Positions 1-8,660 of a stretch of 64,000 nt of DNA are shown here, in pieces. Both the position numbers and the translations under genes were made by a program. Below the pieces are notes generated by a model. It had not been told where the DNA came from, searched no databases, and saw only the letters and a program-made list of their open reading frames with translations. The stretch is from assembly GCF_013745115.1 (NCBI RefSeq), contig NZ_CP051151.1, forward strand, positions 1,550,001-1,614,000, given 5' to 3'. Numbering within the stretch: the first letter of the stretch is position 1; each line of letters begins with the position of its first letter. Source of the stretch: Hujiaoplasma nucleasis. Lineage in GTDB: Bacteria > Bacillota_I > Bacilli_A > Izemoplasmatales > Hujiaoplasmataceae.

Positions 1-1
1 T

Positions 2-814
2 CAAGGAATATTCGAAGTATTACCAATATCTTCAAGTGGCCAAGTGGCCTTTATTCAGTTTATAGTCAATGATCAATTTGAATACAGTCAATTCTTTTTA
101 ATTGTAGTCAATTTAGGATCGTTATTCGCATTAATCGTATATTTCAGAAAAAATATAAAAGAATTATTATGTCATACATACTTAGATTTGGTTAAGAAAA
201 AAGATAATCCAGAATATAAAAAATCATCCATATATTTAAAAAATATTTTGATTGCTATTATACCTATAGGTATATTAGGGACAATCTTGACCTTATCTGG
301 TATTGATATTGCCAATATATCTTTAATTATTATTGGTGTAGGGGCTTTATTGACAGGTACAATACTTTATTTATCAAGACATCGTACTGATTTATATACT
401 TCGACTAAAGTCACAGCTAAAAAAGCTTGGGTTATAGGCTTATTTCAGATCTTAGCTTTAATACCTGGTGTAAGTCGTTTGGCAGTGACTGCCACAGCTG
501 GAACCCAACAGGAATTATCTTATAATACAGCCTTGAAATTTTCGCTTCTAATGAGCATTCCTATATCTCTAGGCTCAATATTGGTCTATGTGGTTAGAGG
601 TTTTGTTGATATCCATAGCTTATTAGATTTTGATACTTCTTTATGGTATATGTATTTTTATTATTTTACCTCTATGTTTATAAGTTTCTTTGGTACTTTG
701 TATGCCTTGAAGTTTATTTTCATCATTACTCAAAAGGGTAATTTTAGAATGTTTTATGTCTATAATGTGATCTTTGGTTTGATCGCTTTATTGATAGGAA
801 TTATTAGATATTAA
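2..814 (+). CDS. uppP: Undecaprenyl-diphosphatase UppP/BacA, 5' end outside window
   Basis: Integral membrane phosphatase that recycles undecaprenyl pyrophosphate to the monophosphate lipid carrier used for surface polymers. The frame is open to the left edge, so the N-terminus is missing. The GTG at 44 is internal, because upstream codons read QGIFEVLPISSSGQ, the family's (E/Q)xxxE and SSxGH region. The second motif appears as PGVSRLAVT (family PGxSRSxxT). Several hydrophobic segments follow. Two deviations are visible: the motif-1 histidine is Gln, and the Ser after SR is Leu. Family assignment is firm; full activity is less certain. It lies just upstream of the exopolysaccharide control genes, which fits a role in lipid-carrier supply. 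Confidence 0.87.
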   Translation, partial: QGIFEVLPISSSGQVAFIQFIVNDQFEYSQFFLIVVNLGSLFALIVYFRKNIKELLCHTYLDLVKKKDNPEYKKSSIYLKNILIAIIPIGILGTILTLSGIDIANISLIIIGVGALLTGTILYLSRHRTDLYTSTKVTAKKAWVIGLFQILALIPGVSRLAVTATAGTQQELSYNTALKFSLLMSIPISLGSILVYVVRGFVDIHSLLDFDTSLWYMYFYYFTSMFISFFGTLYALKFIFIITQKGNFRMFYVYNVIFGLIALLIGIIRY

Positions 815-828
815 ATTATATGACTTTA

Positions 829-857
829 TTGTTTTATAAAGACGATTATTGTATAAT
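829..857 (+). promoter_or_regulatory. Sigma-A-type promoter of the wzz-like operon
   Basis: The -35 box TTGTTT (829-834) and perfect -10 box TATAAT (852-857) are separated by 17 bases. They sit about 30 bases before the start codon of the chain-length determinant gene, which has a good AAAGGAG ribosome site. Confidence 0.7.
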
Positions 858-887
858 AGCATTAATCATAATTAAAGGAGATTTACT

Positions 888-1637
888 ATGAATGAAGAAC
901 TAGATAGAATAAATACTGAACAAGAAGAAGGGATATCTTTAAAAGAACTTTTTAAGATAGTTTGGAACAATATAGCCTTGATTATTATTGTTGGGTTTTG
1001 GGTTGTTGTATTAGGTATTGTATATACCTTTGTAATTGCGACACCTAAATATACAGCCAATGCTTCCCTACAAATGCAAGTTAAGGTTGAAGAAAATGTA
1101 GGCAGTGAACAATCTGCTCTTTATATTGCCAATACAATTAGAGGAACATATAATGATTTTGCTATTTCAAACACTGTTTTAGCAAGTGTGATTGAGGATG
1201 TTCCTGAACTTGAGAATACATCAATCAGCAATTTGAAAAGTCAAATTTCTATTTCCAGCCCTCAAGATGCTTTGATTATCTATATACAAGTAGAATCAAC
1301 ATCACCTGAACTCGCTCAAGAGATAGCCAATCAATTAATTGAAAATTCGATTGAAATCGCTAATGGAACTAGAGAAGATAGAGAAAATATTTATTTGAAA
1401 GATAGGTTAAGCCTTTTGGATGAAGCTACTTATCCAAGTGGTCCTAGTTCTCCTAACAAGGTTTTAAATATTGCTATATCAGTTATCTTAGGTGGAATCA
1501 TTGCTTTGGGTGTTGTTTTTATTAAAGAAGCTTTTAATAATAAATTTAAATCACCTGAAGAACTAGAAAAACACTTAAAAATCAAAGTTTTAGCTACAGT
1601 TCCTGGTACCATTAAAGAAAGAAAGGTTGTGGAATAA
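888..1637 (+). CDS. Wzz-family polysaccharide chain-length determinant / BY-kinase activator
   Basis: 249-residue membrane protein of the Wzz/YveK type, which sets polymer chain length and carries the cytoplasmic activator tail for a tyrosine autokinase. TM1 is at about residues 28-50, an extracytoplasmic domain follows, and TM2 is at about 195-213, preceded by the Pro-rich stretch YPSGPSSPNK typical of the family. The short C-terminal tail is cytosolic. The stop codon overlaps the ATG of the kinase gene by one base (TAATG), so the two are translationally coupled. A consensus promoter lies directly upstream. No glycosyltransferases are in the window, so the polymer is unknown. Confidence 0.85.
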   Translation: MNEELDRINTEQEEGISLKELFKIVWNNIALIIIVGFWVVVLGIVYTFVIATPKYTANASLQMQVKVEENVGSEQSALYIANTIRGTYNDFAISNTVLASVIEDVPELENTSISNLKSQISISSPQDALIIYIQVESTSPELAQEIANQLIENSIEIANGTREDRENIYLKDRLSLLDEATYPSGPSSPNKVLNIAISVILGGIIALGVVFIKEAFNNKFKSPEELEKHLKIKVLATVPGTIKERKVVE

Positions 1638-2317
1638 TGGAATTTTTTGAATATAGAAATGTTGTCTTAGAAATGCCTAATTCTCCTGAAGCTGAAGCTT
1701 ACAGAAAATTAGAATTAAATATACGTTTACACGGCATTGATAAACCTATCCAAGTTATTCAAACCACATCCGCAACTCCTAGAGATGGTAAAACTACTAC
1801 AGCTATAAATTTAGCAGCTGTTTATAGAGAACGTGGAAAAAAGACTTTAATTATAGATTTTGATTTAAGGAAACCAAAAATTCATCGTGCCTTTAAAAAA
1901 GCCAATGATTTAGGCTTTTATGATTATATAGTTGAAGATAAATCAGTTGAAGACATCATCATTAAAGATGAATCTGGCATTGACTTAATTCTATCTGGCC
2001 AACACACAACAAGTCCACATATTATTTTAGAAAGCAAAAAAACTCATGCTTTAGTTGATTATGTGAAAAGTAAATACGATGTGATTATTGTCGATTCACC
2101 ACCAGTTTTATCTGTGACTGATGCCTTTATTATTTCTAAAATGGTTGAAGGTGTTATATATGTTGTGGCTTACAACCAAACCAAAAAAGAAGAAGCTAAA
2201 ATGGGCTTAAAACAACTACAAGATGCCGGTATTAACATATTAGGATCTGTATTCGCTAATGTAGATCCAAAAATCACAGGTTACTCATATAATTACTATT
2301 ACAGTAAAGAGGAGTAA
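1637..2317 (+). CDS. CpsD/YwqD-type bacterial tyrosine kinase
   Basis: 226-residue cytoplasmic BY-kinase that autophosphorylates C-terminal tyrosines and works with the Wzz-like partner in polysaccharide export. Visible motifs are a Walker A region (SATPRDGKTTT, about 45-55, Lys52), Walker A' (LIIDFDLRKP, 71-80) and Walker B (DVIIVDSPP, 148-156). The C-terminus GYSYNYYYSKEE carries a tyrosine cluster, the expected autophosphorylation site. Length and separation from the membrane partner match the Gram-positive split type (CapA/CapB, YwqC/YwqD). It lies between the partner and the cognate phosphatase. Confidence 0.9.
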   Translation: MEFFEYRNVVLEMPNSPEAEAYRKLELNIRLHGIDKPIQVIQTTSATPRDGKTTTAINLAAVYRERGKKTLIIDFDLRKPKIHRAFKKANDLGFYDYIVEDKSVEDIIIKDESGIDLILSGQHTTSPHIILESKKTHALVDYVKSKYDVIIVDSPPVLSVTDAFIISKMVEGVIYVVAYNQTKKEEAKMGLKQLQDAGINILGSVFANVDPKITGYSYNYYYSKEE

Positions 2318-2322
2318 AAATT

Positions 2323-3012
2323 ATGATGATTGATATTCATACCCATTTACTACCATTTGTAGATGATGGGGTAAGGGATTATGATGAAGCAATCCAAATC
2401 ATTAATGATTTAAGTAAACAAGGGGTTAATGATATTTTTATTACCCCACATTATTATAAATTAAGAAATTATATATCGAGCCCAGAAGAAAATAAGCAAA
2501 TTTTTGATACTTTAAAATCTAAGCTAGATATGAATGATATTAGATTATACCTGGCCAATGAAATTAAATATACCAAGGACACTTTAAAAGATATAGAAGA
2601 TAAAAGAGTCTTAGCCTTATTTAAGAATTTATATTTGGTTGAGTTTTCTACAGATATATCTGTCTATGAGCTCAGTGAAGCTATTTTTAACATGATTGTT
2701 AAAAAATATATACCAATAATAGCTCATGTTGAAAGATATGAGAATTTAAATAAAATTGAGGATGTTAAGGCTTTTAAAAAAATGGGTGCTCTTATTCAAG
2801 TAAATGCAACAAGTTTGCTTGGTTCTAGGGGTTTAAGAACCAAGAAGTGGATAAAAAAATTAATTAAGGAAGATCTTGTTGATTTTGTATCCAGTGATTC
2901 ACATCGTATTCATGAAAATTTAATGAAGGATGCTTATCAATATTTAGAGAAAAAATTCTCTAAAGAATGTGCTGAAAAATTAATGAACAATCAAATAGTG
3001 ATACAAGCATAA
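2323..3012 (+). CDS. CpsB/YwqE-type PHP-family protein-tyrosine phosphatase
   Basis: 229-residue manganese-type PHP phosphatase expected to dephosphorylate the upstream BY-kinase. PHP metal-ligand motifs are visible in order: DIHTHLLP with His6 and His8, TPHYY, ANEIKY, IIAHVERY and SSDSHR. Two ATGs are adjacent at 2323 and 2326; the AGAGGAG ribosome site favours either. It starts five bases after the kinase stop codon, so the three genes form one operon. The function is a family inference, strongly supported by the kinase neighbour. Confidence 0.88.
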   Translation: MMIDIHTHLLPFVDDGVRDYDEAIQIINDLSKQGVNDIFITPHYYKLRNYISSPEENKQIFDTLKSKLDMNDIRLYLANEIKYTKDTLKDIEDKRVLALFKNLYLVEFSTDISVYELSEAIFNMIVKKYIPIIAHVERYENLNKIEDVKAFKKMGALIQVNATSLLGSRGLRTKKWIKKLIKEDLVDFVSSDSHRIHENLMKDAYQYLEKKFSKECAEKLMNNQIVIQA

Positions 3013-3040
3013 TTCAATATCTTAGGTATTGAATTATCTT
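3011..3040 (+). terminator. Possible weak terminator after the polysaccharide control operon
   Basis: A perfect nine-base stem, AATTCAATA (3011-3019) with TATTGAATT (3027-3035), is followed by a T-rich run. The stem is AT-only, so termination may be partial. Confidence 0.4.
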
Positions 3041-3062
3041 TTCTTAGAAAGGTGATGTTTTT

Positions 3063-3758
3063 ATGAACAATAAACGTGTATTAGTTGTTGATGATGAATT
3101 TAGAATAAGGAAACTCTTGGTTGAGTTTTTAAAACGCCACAACTATGATACAGTTGAAGCTAAAGATGGTGAAGAAGCCATTGATATTTTATTTGAGAAA
3201 AATGAAAAATTTGACTTAATCATCCTTGATGTGATGATGCCTAAATATGACGGCTGGTATGTCTTAGAAAGTATTAGAGACTATATGACAACCCCTGTTG
3301 TTATGTTAACTGCTAGAAGTGATGAGTATGATCAATTAAAAGGATTTAAGTTAGGGGCAGATGATTACGTGACTAAACCCTTTTCTCCTTCGGTTTTAAT
3401 GGCAAGAATTAATAAGATACTCCATAAGGAAAAAGAAGAAGTTCAAGTCTTAGATTTTGGTCTAATCCATATGGATTTAGCATCAAGGCAAGTCTATGTT
3501 AATCAAGATAAAATAGAGTTAACCCCTAAAGAATTTGAACTTTTAAGGTATTTTATTAACAACAAGGGTATAGCCTTATCTAGAGATAAAATTTTGAACG
3601 CAGTTTGGAATTACGATTATTATGGAGACTTAAGAACTGTTGATACTCATATTAAACAATTAAGAGCTAAATTAGGAGATTTATCATATTATATCTCTAC
3701 AGTTAGATCTGTAGGGTATCGTTTGGATGTAGAAAATGAATTCATCACTGAGAAGTAA
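3063..3758 (+). CDS. OmpR/PhoB-family response regulator
   Basis: 231-residue DNA-binding response regulator. The receiver domain (about 1-120) has the acidic pair Asp10/Asp11, the phosphoacceptor Asp56 in ILDVMMP and Lys105 in VTKPFSP. A winged-helix effector domain follows (about 130-225, with LTPKEFELLRYF and TVDTHIKQLRAKLG). The gene overlaps the downstream histidine kinase by 23 bases, so they are a cognate pair. The location between polysaccharide control genes and the nucleotide-sugar dehydratase suggests envelope regulation; this is inference. Confidence 0.92.
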   Translation: MNNKRVLVVDDEFRIRKLLVEFLKRHNYDTVEAKDGEEAIDILFEKNEKFDLIILDVMMPKYDGWYVLESIRDYMTTPVVMLTARSDEYDQLKGFKLGADDYVTKPFSPSVLMARINKILHKEKEEVQVLDFGLIHMDLASRQVYVNQDKIELTPKEFELLRYFINNKGIALSRDKILNAVWNYDYYGDLRTVDTHIKQLRAKLGDLSYYISTVRSVGYRLDVENEFITEK

Positions 3759-5307
3759 ACTCTTTTTAATCACCTATGGGACTATTTTAGCTTTTATTGC
3801 AGGTTTGATTATTTTTAATAATACCATATTAAGAAACTATTATACATTTAGAAGAAATACTCATTTAGTTGAAGCCTATGAAGAGACTGTAAGACTTAAC
3901 ATTCTAGATATTGATTATGAGAATAAAGTCGCTGTCATTGAAAGTGGTTATAATATTTCAATTCAAGTATTGTATCAAGAAAATGAACTTGACCTAAATA
4001 AGAGTTTCCAAGAAACATTAGAGGATGATCAAATATTGACCATGGTTTATGGACATTCTTATTGGCTTAATCGTCAAGATGTTTTACATTTTATTTATGA
4101 ATATCAAAAATCTTTAATGAATCAAGAAGAGTTCTCATTAGCTAGAGATGTTGATATTGATTCATCACAAGAAAAAGCTTTTCTTTTTGATGTTGATCCT
4201 CGATCTGTTAATCACGATGAAGAACTCGTAGGTTTATTTGTGGTAAAACCCTTAAATCAGGGATATATGTATTATTTTAATACCATCACAACATCTTCAA
4301 TCAATGAGAATATTTGGATATTCAATTCTTTTACCGTGGTTTTAGGTATGTTCTTTATGATTTTATCTGCTATTGTCATGTATTTTCTTTCTTATAAGTT
4401 AACAAACCCTATTTTGGAGATTAATCGAGTGGCTAATGAAATCGCAAATCTTAATTTTTCTGATAAAGCTATGGTTGAAACAGAAGATGAAATTGGCCAT
4501 TTAGCGCAATCTATCAATATAATGTCGGATGAATTAAAAACCAATATAGAAGAATTGAAAGTATCTAATAAACGACTTGCTGAAGAAATTCTCTATAAAA
4601 ATGAAATAGAAAAACAAAGAAGAGACTTTATTGCTTCTGCTTCCCATGAATTAAAAACACCATTGTCCTTAATTATGGGCTATTCAGAGGCCTTGAAGTT
4701 AGAGGATATTTCTAAAGAAGATAAAGATAATTATCTTGACATTGTCATAGATGAAACCCATAAAATGAATAAATTAGTGAGAGAACTGCTTAATATATCA
4801 CAAATTGAATCTGGTGTAATTACAGTTAACCAATCAGAATTTTCTATTAAGAAATTAGTTGAATCAACCTATCAGTTATTGGCCATAAAAATTAATGAAA
4901 AAGATATAAGTTTCTCTATGGATGTTGAGGATATTTTGGTCCAATCTGATTACGATCAATTACAAACGGTCTTAATTAATTTTATTAACAATGCCATTAA
5001 CCATATATCCGATCCGAATAAAATACATATATCAACTCGAGTTGAAGATGCATTTGTAAGACTATCTGTATTTAATACAGGAAGTCAAATTCCTGAAGAA
5101 GATATCTTAAACTTGTGGGATAGCTTTTATAAGGTGGATAAGGCAAGAACAAGAGCCTATGGTGGTCATGGTTTAGGATTATCTATATGCAAAACTATTT
5201 TTGAATCTTTAGATTATTCTTATGGTATTAAGAATGAAAAAAATGGTGTTACGTTTTATTTTGATATCAAAATCATAAAACCGATTGAAGCAGATATAAG
5301 TCTGTGA
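3736..5307 (+). CDS. Sensor histidine kinase with two TM segments and HAMP
   Basis: 523-residue membrane sensor. TM1 is at about residues 7-27, an extracytoplasmic sensor region of roughly 160 residues follows, and TM2 is at about 195-216. After it come a HAMP linker, a HisKA domain with the phosphoacceptor His304 (ASASHELKTPL) and a HATPase_c domain with N-box NFINNAINH and G-box GGHGLGLSIC. It phosphorylates the overlapping response regulator. The sensor domain is not one I recognise. The gene ends at TGA followed by TAA, consistent with TGA being a true stop. Confidence 0.9.
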   Translation: MNSSLRSKLFLITYGTILAFIAGLIIFNNTILRNYYTFRRNTHLVEAYEETVRLNILDIDYENKVAVIESGYNISIQVLYQENELDLNKSFQETLEDDQILTMVYGHSYWLNRQDVLHFIYEYQKSLMNQEEFSLARDVDIDSSQEKAFLFDVDPRSVNHDEELVGLFVVKPLNQGYMYYFNTITTSSINENIWIFNSFTVVLGMFFMILSAIVMYFLSYKLTNPILEINRVANEIANLNFSDKAMVETEDEIGHLAQSINIMSDELKTNIEELKVSNKRLAEEILYKNEIEKQRRDFIASASHELKTPLSLIMGYSEALKLEDISKEDKDNYLDIVIDETHKMNKLVRELLNISQIESGVITVNQSEFSIKKLVESTYQLLAIKINEKDISFSMDVEDILVQSDYDQLQTVLINFINNAINHISDPNKIHISTRVEDAFVRLSVFNTGSQIPEEDILNLWDSFYKVDKARTRAYGGHGLGLSICKTIFESLDYSYGIKNEKNGVTFYFDIKIIKPIEADISL

Positions 5308-5337
5308 TAAAATAATTCGAAGTGGTAGGTGGGGTTA

Positions 5338-7200
5338 ATGAAAAATTTATTAAGTCGAAGTCGTTCCTATTTAAGGAATAAAACAAAATTTAACTTTATG
5401 GCAATTGATGCCATAGGTATAGCCTTTACTTATACAATCATGATTGTATTGTTAAGGTTATATGTTTATACAGAATTCGACTATAAAATGGCCTTCACCC
5501 TACTTCCTAGCATTATTATTTTTAAGATAGTATATTACTATATATTTAAAGTTTATCATTTGGTATTGGTCAATGTTGGTTTGGATGAAGTTGTTAAAAT
5601 TTCTATTCATATAGGTATTTCAAATACCATTATCGCGATTATTACTTTAGCCATTCCAAATTTTGAATTTATTCCTGAATTTTTCTTTATTTTTACAACA
5701 TTCTTAGAAATTTTCACTATGGTAGCGCCAAGAATCATACGTAGATTATTAAAACTTGTCATGCCCAATCATATGTATCGCCCCGGGAAAAGAACTTTGA
5801 TTGTTGGGGCTGGACCTGGTGGTAAAATTGTTCTAAATGAGATAAGAAATAACCCACAGGTTTTTAATAATCCTATAGCCTTTGTGGATGATGATGAAAA
5901 TAAAATTGGACAATTATTATCTGGCTATGAAATACTCGGCCCTATCAAAAAAATACCAGAAATCATTGATGACTTGCAAATACAAGAAGTTATCATTGCG
6001 ATTGCTAATATTAGTAAAGATAAGTTACATGATTTAATTCATATTATTTCTTCTAGATCAGTAACCATAAAAAGATTACCTCAATTATCAGAATATAAGG
6101 ATGATGAACCTAACAAAATCATTGATGTTAATGTTGAAGATTTGCTTTCAAGAAAACCTGTTGAACTTGATAAGACAGGTATCAAAAGTTTTATTCACCA
6201 TAAAACAGTTTTAGTCACTGGTGCAGGTGGCTCAATAGGTTCAGAGCTAGTGAGACAAATCGTTGATTATGAACCTGATTTATTAGTATTGTTTGATATC
6301 TATGAAAATGGTGTTTATGATTTACAGTCAGAATTAAATATTAAATTTAGAGAAACCAAAAAGAGAATACAACTCGTGATATTAATTGGTTCAGTTTATA
6401 ATTACCAAAGATTAGAAGATGTATTTAAAACTTATAAACCAGATTTGGTCTTCCATGCTGCTGCATATAAGCATGTACCATTAATGGAAGATAGTGCTGT
6501 TGAAGCAGTTAGAACCAATATTTTAGGAACTTACAATGTATGTAAATTATCAGATATATATCAAGTCAAGAAAATGGTTTTAGTCTCATCAGATAAGGCG
6601 GTAAGACCAACCAACGTGATGGGCGCTACCAAGCGTTTTGCTGAAATGATTATTCAATCCTTTGCTAATCAATCAAAGACTTCTTATTCAGCTGTTAGAT
6701 TTGGTAACGTATTAGGATCCAATGGTTCTGTAGTGCCTTTATTTAAAAAGCAAATTGAAAATGGTGGACCTGTTACTTTGACAGATAAACGAATCATCCG
6801 CTACTTTATGACGATTCCAGAAGCGAGTGGATTGATTTTACAATCGGCTGTTTTTGCAGAAGGTGGAGAAATCTTTATACTTGATATGGGTGAACCTGTT
6901 AAAATTTATGATTTGGCACTTAAAATGATTAAGTTATCGGGCTACAAACCTTTTGAAGAAATTGATATCAAAGTCATTGGTTTAAGACCAGGTGAAAAAT
7001 TATATGAAGAGTTATTGGTAGATAAGAGTAACGGTCATATCAAAACCAATAATGAAAAAATATTTATAGAGAAAATTCCATGCCATATGGACATTAATAA
7101 AGAAGTATCTGATATTATTCAAATCTTTGAATCACTAGAGAATATTGAAATAAAACAGATGATTCGAAAGTATGTTGATACTTATCAACTTAAATTATAA
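5338..7200 (+). CDS. Membrane-bound NDP-sugar 4,6-dehydratase (CapD/PglF/WbpM type)
   Basis: About 620-residue enzyme making a 4-keto-6-deoxy NDP-sugar for surface glycans. Four N-terminal TM segments (within about 20-140) precede a first Rossmann domain (LIVGAGPGGKIV) and a second, catalytic SDR domain (VLVTGAGGSIGSELVRQ). It has the family signatures AAYKHVPLMEDS and SSDKAVRPTNVMGATK, where Met replaces the usual SDR Tyr, as expected in this subfamily. I prefer the ATG at 5338, which has AGGTGG five bases upstream, over the in-frame GTG at 5329. It is followed by a terminator and probably reads with the two-component genes. Confidence 0.88.
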   Translation: MKNLLSRSRSYLRNKTKFNFMAIDAIGIAFTYTIMIVLLRLYVYTEFDYKMAFTLLPSIIIFKIVYYYIFKVYHLVLVNVGLDEVVKISIHIGISNTIIAIITLAIPNFEFIPEFFFIFTTFLEIFTMVAPRIIRRLLKLVMPNHMYRPGKRTLIVGAGPGGKIVLNEIRNNPQVFNNPIAFVDDDENKIGQLLSGYEILGPIKKIPEIIDDLQIQEVIIAIANISKDKLHDLIHIISSRSVTIKRLPQLSEYKDDEPNKIIDVNVEDLLSRKPVELDKTGIKSFIHHKTVLVTGAGGSIGSELVRQIVDYEPDLLVLFDIYENGVYDLQSELNIKFRETKKRIQLVILIGSVYNYQRLEDVFKTYKPDLVFHAAAYKHVPLMEDSAVEAVRTNILGTYNVCKLSDIYQVKKMVLVSSDKAVRPTNVMGATKRFAEMIIQSFANQSKTSYSAVRFGNVLGSNGSVVPLFKKQIENGGPVTLTDKRIIRYFMTIPEASGLILQSAVFAEGGEIFILDMGEPVKIYDLALKMIKLSGYKPFEEIDIKVIGLRPGEKLYEELLVDKSNGHIKTNNEKIFIEKIPCHMDINKEVSDIIQIFESLENIEIKQMIRKYVDTYQLKL

Positions 7201-7229
7201 AACAAGGTGGAAACATCTTGTTTTTTTCT
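7201..7229 (+). terminator. Rho-independent terminator after the capD-like gene
   Basis: The stem AACAAGGTG (7201-7209) pairs with CATCTTGTT (7214-7222) with one G-U pair and a GAAA loop, then runs into seven or more T. Confidence 0.85.
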
Positions 7230-7264
7230 TGGATAAGAAAATGTGAAATTTATCTTATTTTTGT

Positions 7265-7270
7265 TATAAT
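7265..7270 (+). promoter_or_regulatory. -10 box upstream of the TrmA-like gene
   Basis: A perfect TATAAT lies about 19 bases before the ATG, after a preceding terminator. The -35 region (around 7242) is poorly conserved. Confidence 0.45.
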
Positions 7271-7288
7271 AGAATTAGGAGTAAAACG

Positions 7289-8650
7289 ATGATGAAATTA
7301 ATAGAGAAACAAAAATTAAAACTTAATATTAGAAAACAAGGAATCAATGGTGAAGGCATTGGTTATTTTAACCGTGTAGCTGTTTTTGTTCCTGGAGCTA
7401 TTCGTAAAGAAGTGGTAAATGTCGAAGTAGAGAAAGTGTATGATAATTACGCAGTGGCTAAAATCATCGATATAGAACGACCTTCAACAAAAAGAGTTTT
7501 ACCACCTTGTAAATATTATGACCAATGTGGGCATTGTGATTTGCAACACATTGAATACAATGAACAATTGAAAATCAAACAATTAATCTTAGAACAATCA
7601 TTTAAACGTTATACAAATTTAAATGAAGTGAAGAATAAAATTGATAAGACTTTAAATGACCAAGAAAAAGAACACTATAGTACCTATCTAGACTTGGTTT
7701 TAAAAAACACTAATTTTGGTTTAGCCATGGGTTATTATAAACCAATGACCAATCATTTTGTTTATATTGATCAATGCATTATTCAAGACAAAGAAATAAA
7801 TCAAATTGCTGGTTTGGCATTGAAGTTATTTAGAAAATATAAAATGAAAGCTCATGATTTTAGAAATAAAGAAGGTACTTTGTTTAATTTGGTGATTCGT
7901 TATTTCAAAGATACTGATCAAGCATCGCTTGTAATTGTTGTCAATAGACAGACGCCTAAACTTAAACAAATCGCTAAAGAATTGGTTGATACATTTAAGT
8001 CAATTCAATCAGTAGGCTTTAGTATGTATCAAGCTGAAAGTCAATTGCTTGTTCATCCCCCAGTTGAAGTTCTTGCTGGTCAAGAACGTTTAATCACTAG
8101 ATATCATGGTTTAGAATGTCATGTATCATTGGCAGGCGCTTATCCAAATCATCTTAAAGTATCTGAGATGATGGATGAAAATATCGTAAAATATACAGGT
8201 ATGGCTGAGGATGACCTTGTACTTAACTTATATGAACAATCAAGTGTATCTTCTTTATTCTTCGCTCAATATGCCGAAAAAGTGATTGCTATTGATTATT
8301 TAGAAGATTCTATCTTAGACGCCAAGATTAATATTAAGAACTTAGCTATTAAAAATATTGAATTGATTCAAGATCATGTTGAAGCAGTGTTACCTAAGCT
8401 ATTAAAAAATAATGATCAAACTAAAATCGTTATCTTAAATGCACCCAAACATGGTTTAAGTCAAACGACTATTGATTTATTGAATAAATATAAGGTGGAC
8501 CAAGTTGTTTATATCTCTCAAAATCCATCTTCACTTGCCAAAGATATGGATAGATTAATGATGTCTTATTCTGTAAGTAAAATTATACCTGTGGATTTAT
8601 ACCCACAGACAGCAAGAATAGATAGTTTAACATTTATGAATAGATTATAA
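7289..8650 (+). CDS. TrmA/RlmD-family RNA m5U methyltransferase homologue lacking catalytic residues
   Basis: 453 residues with the family layout. There is an N-terminal TRAM-like domain (about 1-65), then Fe-S cysteines Cys74, Cys80 and Cys83 (CKYYDQCGHCDLQH), an insert, and a C-terminal Rossmann methyltransferase fold. The active-site motifs are altered. The SAM loop reads LNLYEQSS rather than LDLYCGxG, DPPR reads NAPK (384-387), the nucleophile motif SCNP reads SQNP (Gln411), and the C-terminal HxE reads RID. Family knowledge says the Cys and Glu are needed for methyl transfer, so I infer a catalytically dead RNA-binding paralogue. The frame is intact, arguing against recent decay. ATGs lie at 7289 and 7292. 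Confidence 0.8.
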   Translation: MMKLIEKQKLKLNIRKQGINGEGIGYFNRVAVFVPGAIRKEVVNVEVEKVYDNYAVAKIIDIERPSTKRVLPPCKYYDQCGHCDLQHIEYNEQLKIKQLILEQSFKRYTNLNEVKNKIDKTLNDQEKEHYSTYLDLVLKNTNFGLAMGYYKPMTNHFVYIDQCIIQDKEINQIAGLALKLFRKYKMKAHDFRNKEGTLFNLVIRYFKDTDQASLVIVVNRQTPKLKQIAKELVDTFKSIQSVGFSMYQAESQLLVHPPVEVLAGQERLITRYHGLECHVSLAGAYPNHLKVSEMMDENIVKYTGMAEDDLVLNLYEQSSVSSLFFAQYAEKVIAIDYLEDSILDAKINIKNLAIKNIELIQDHVEAVLPKLLKNNDQTKIVILNAPKHGLSQTTIDLLNKYKVDQVVYISQNPSSLAKDMDRLMMSYSVSKIIPVDLYPQTARIDSLTFMNRL

Positions 8651-8660
8651 GGAGGCTATG

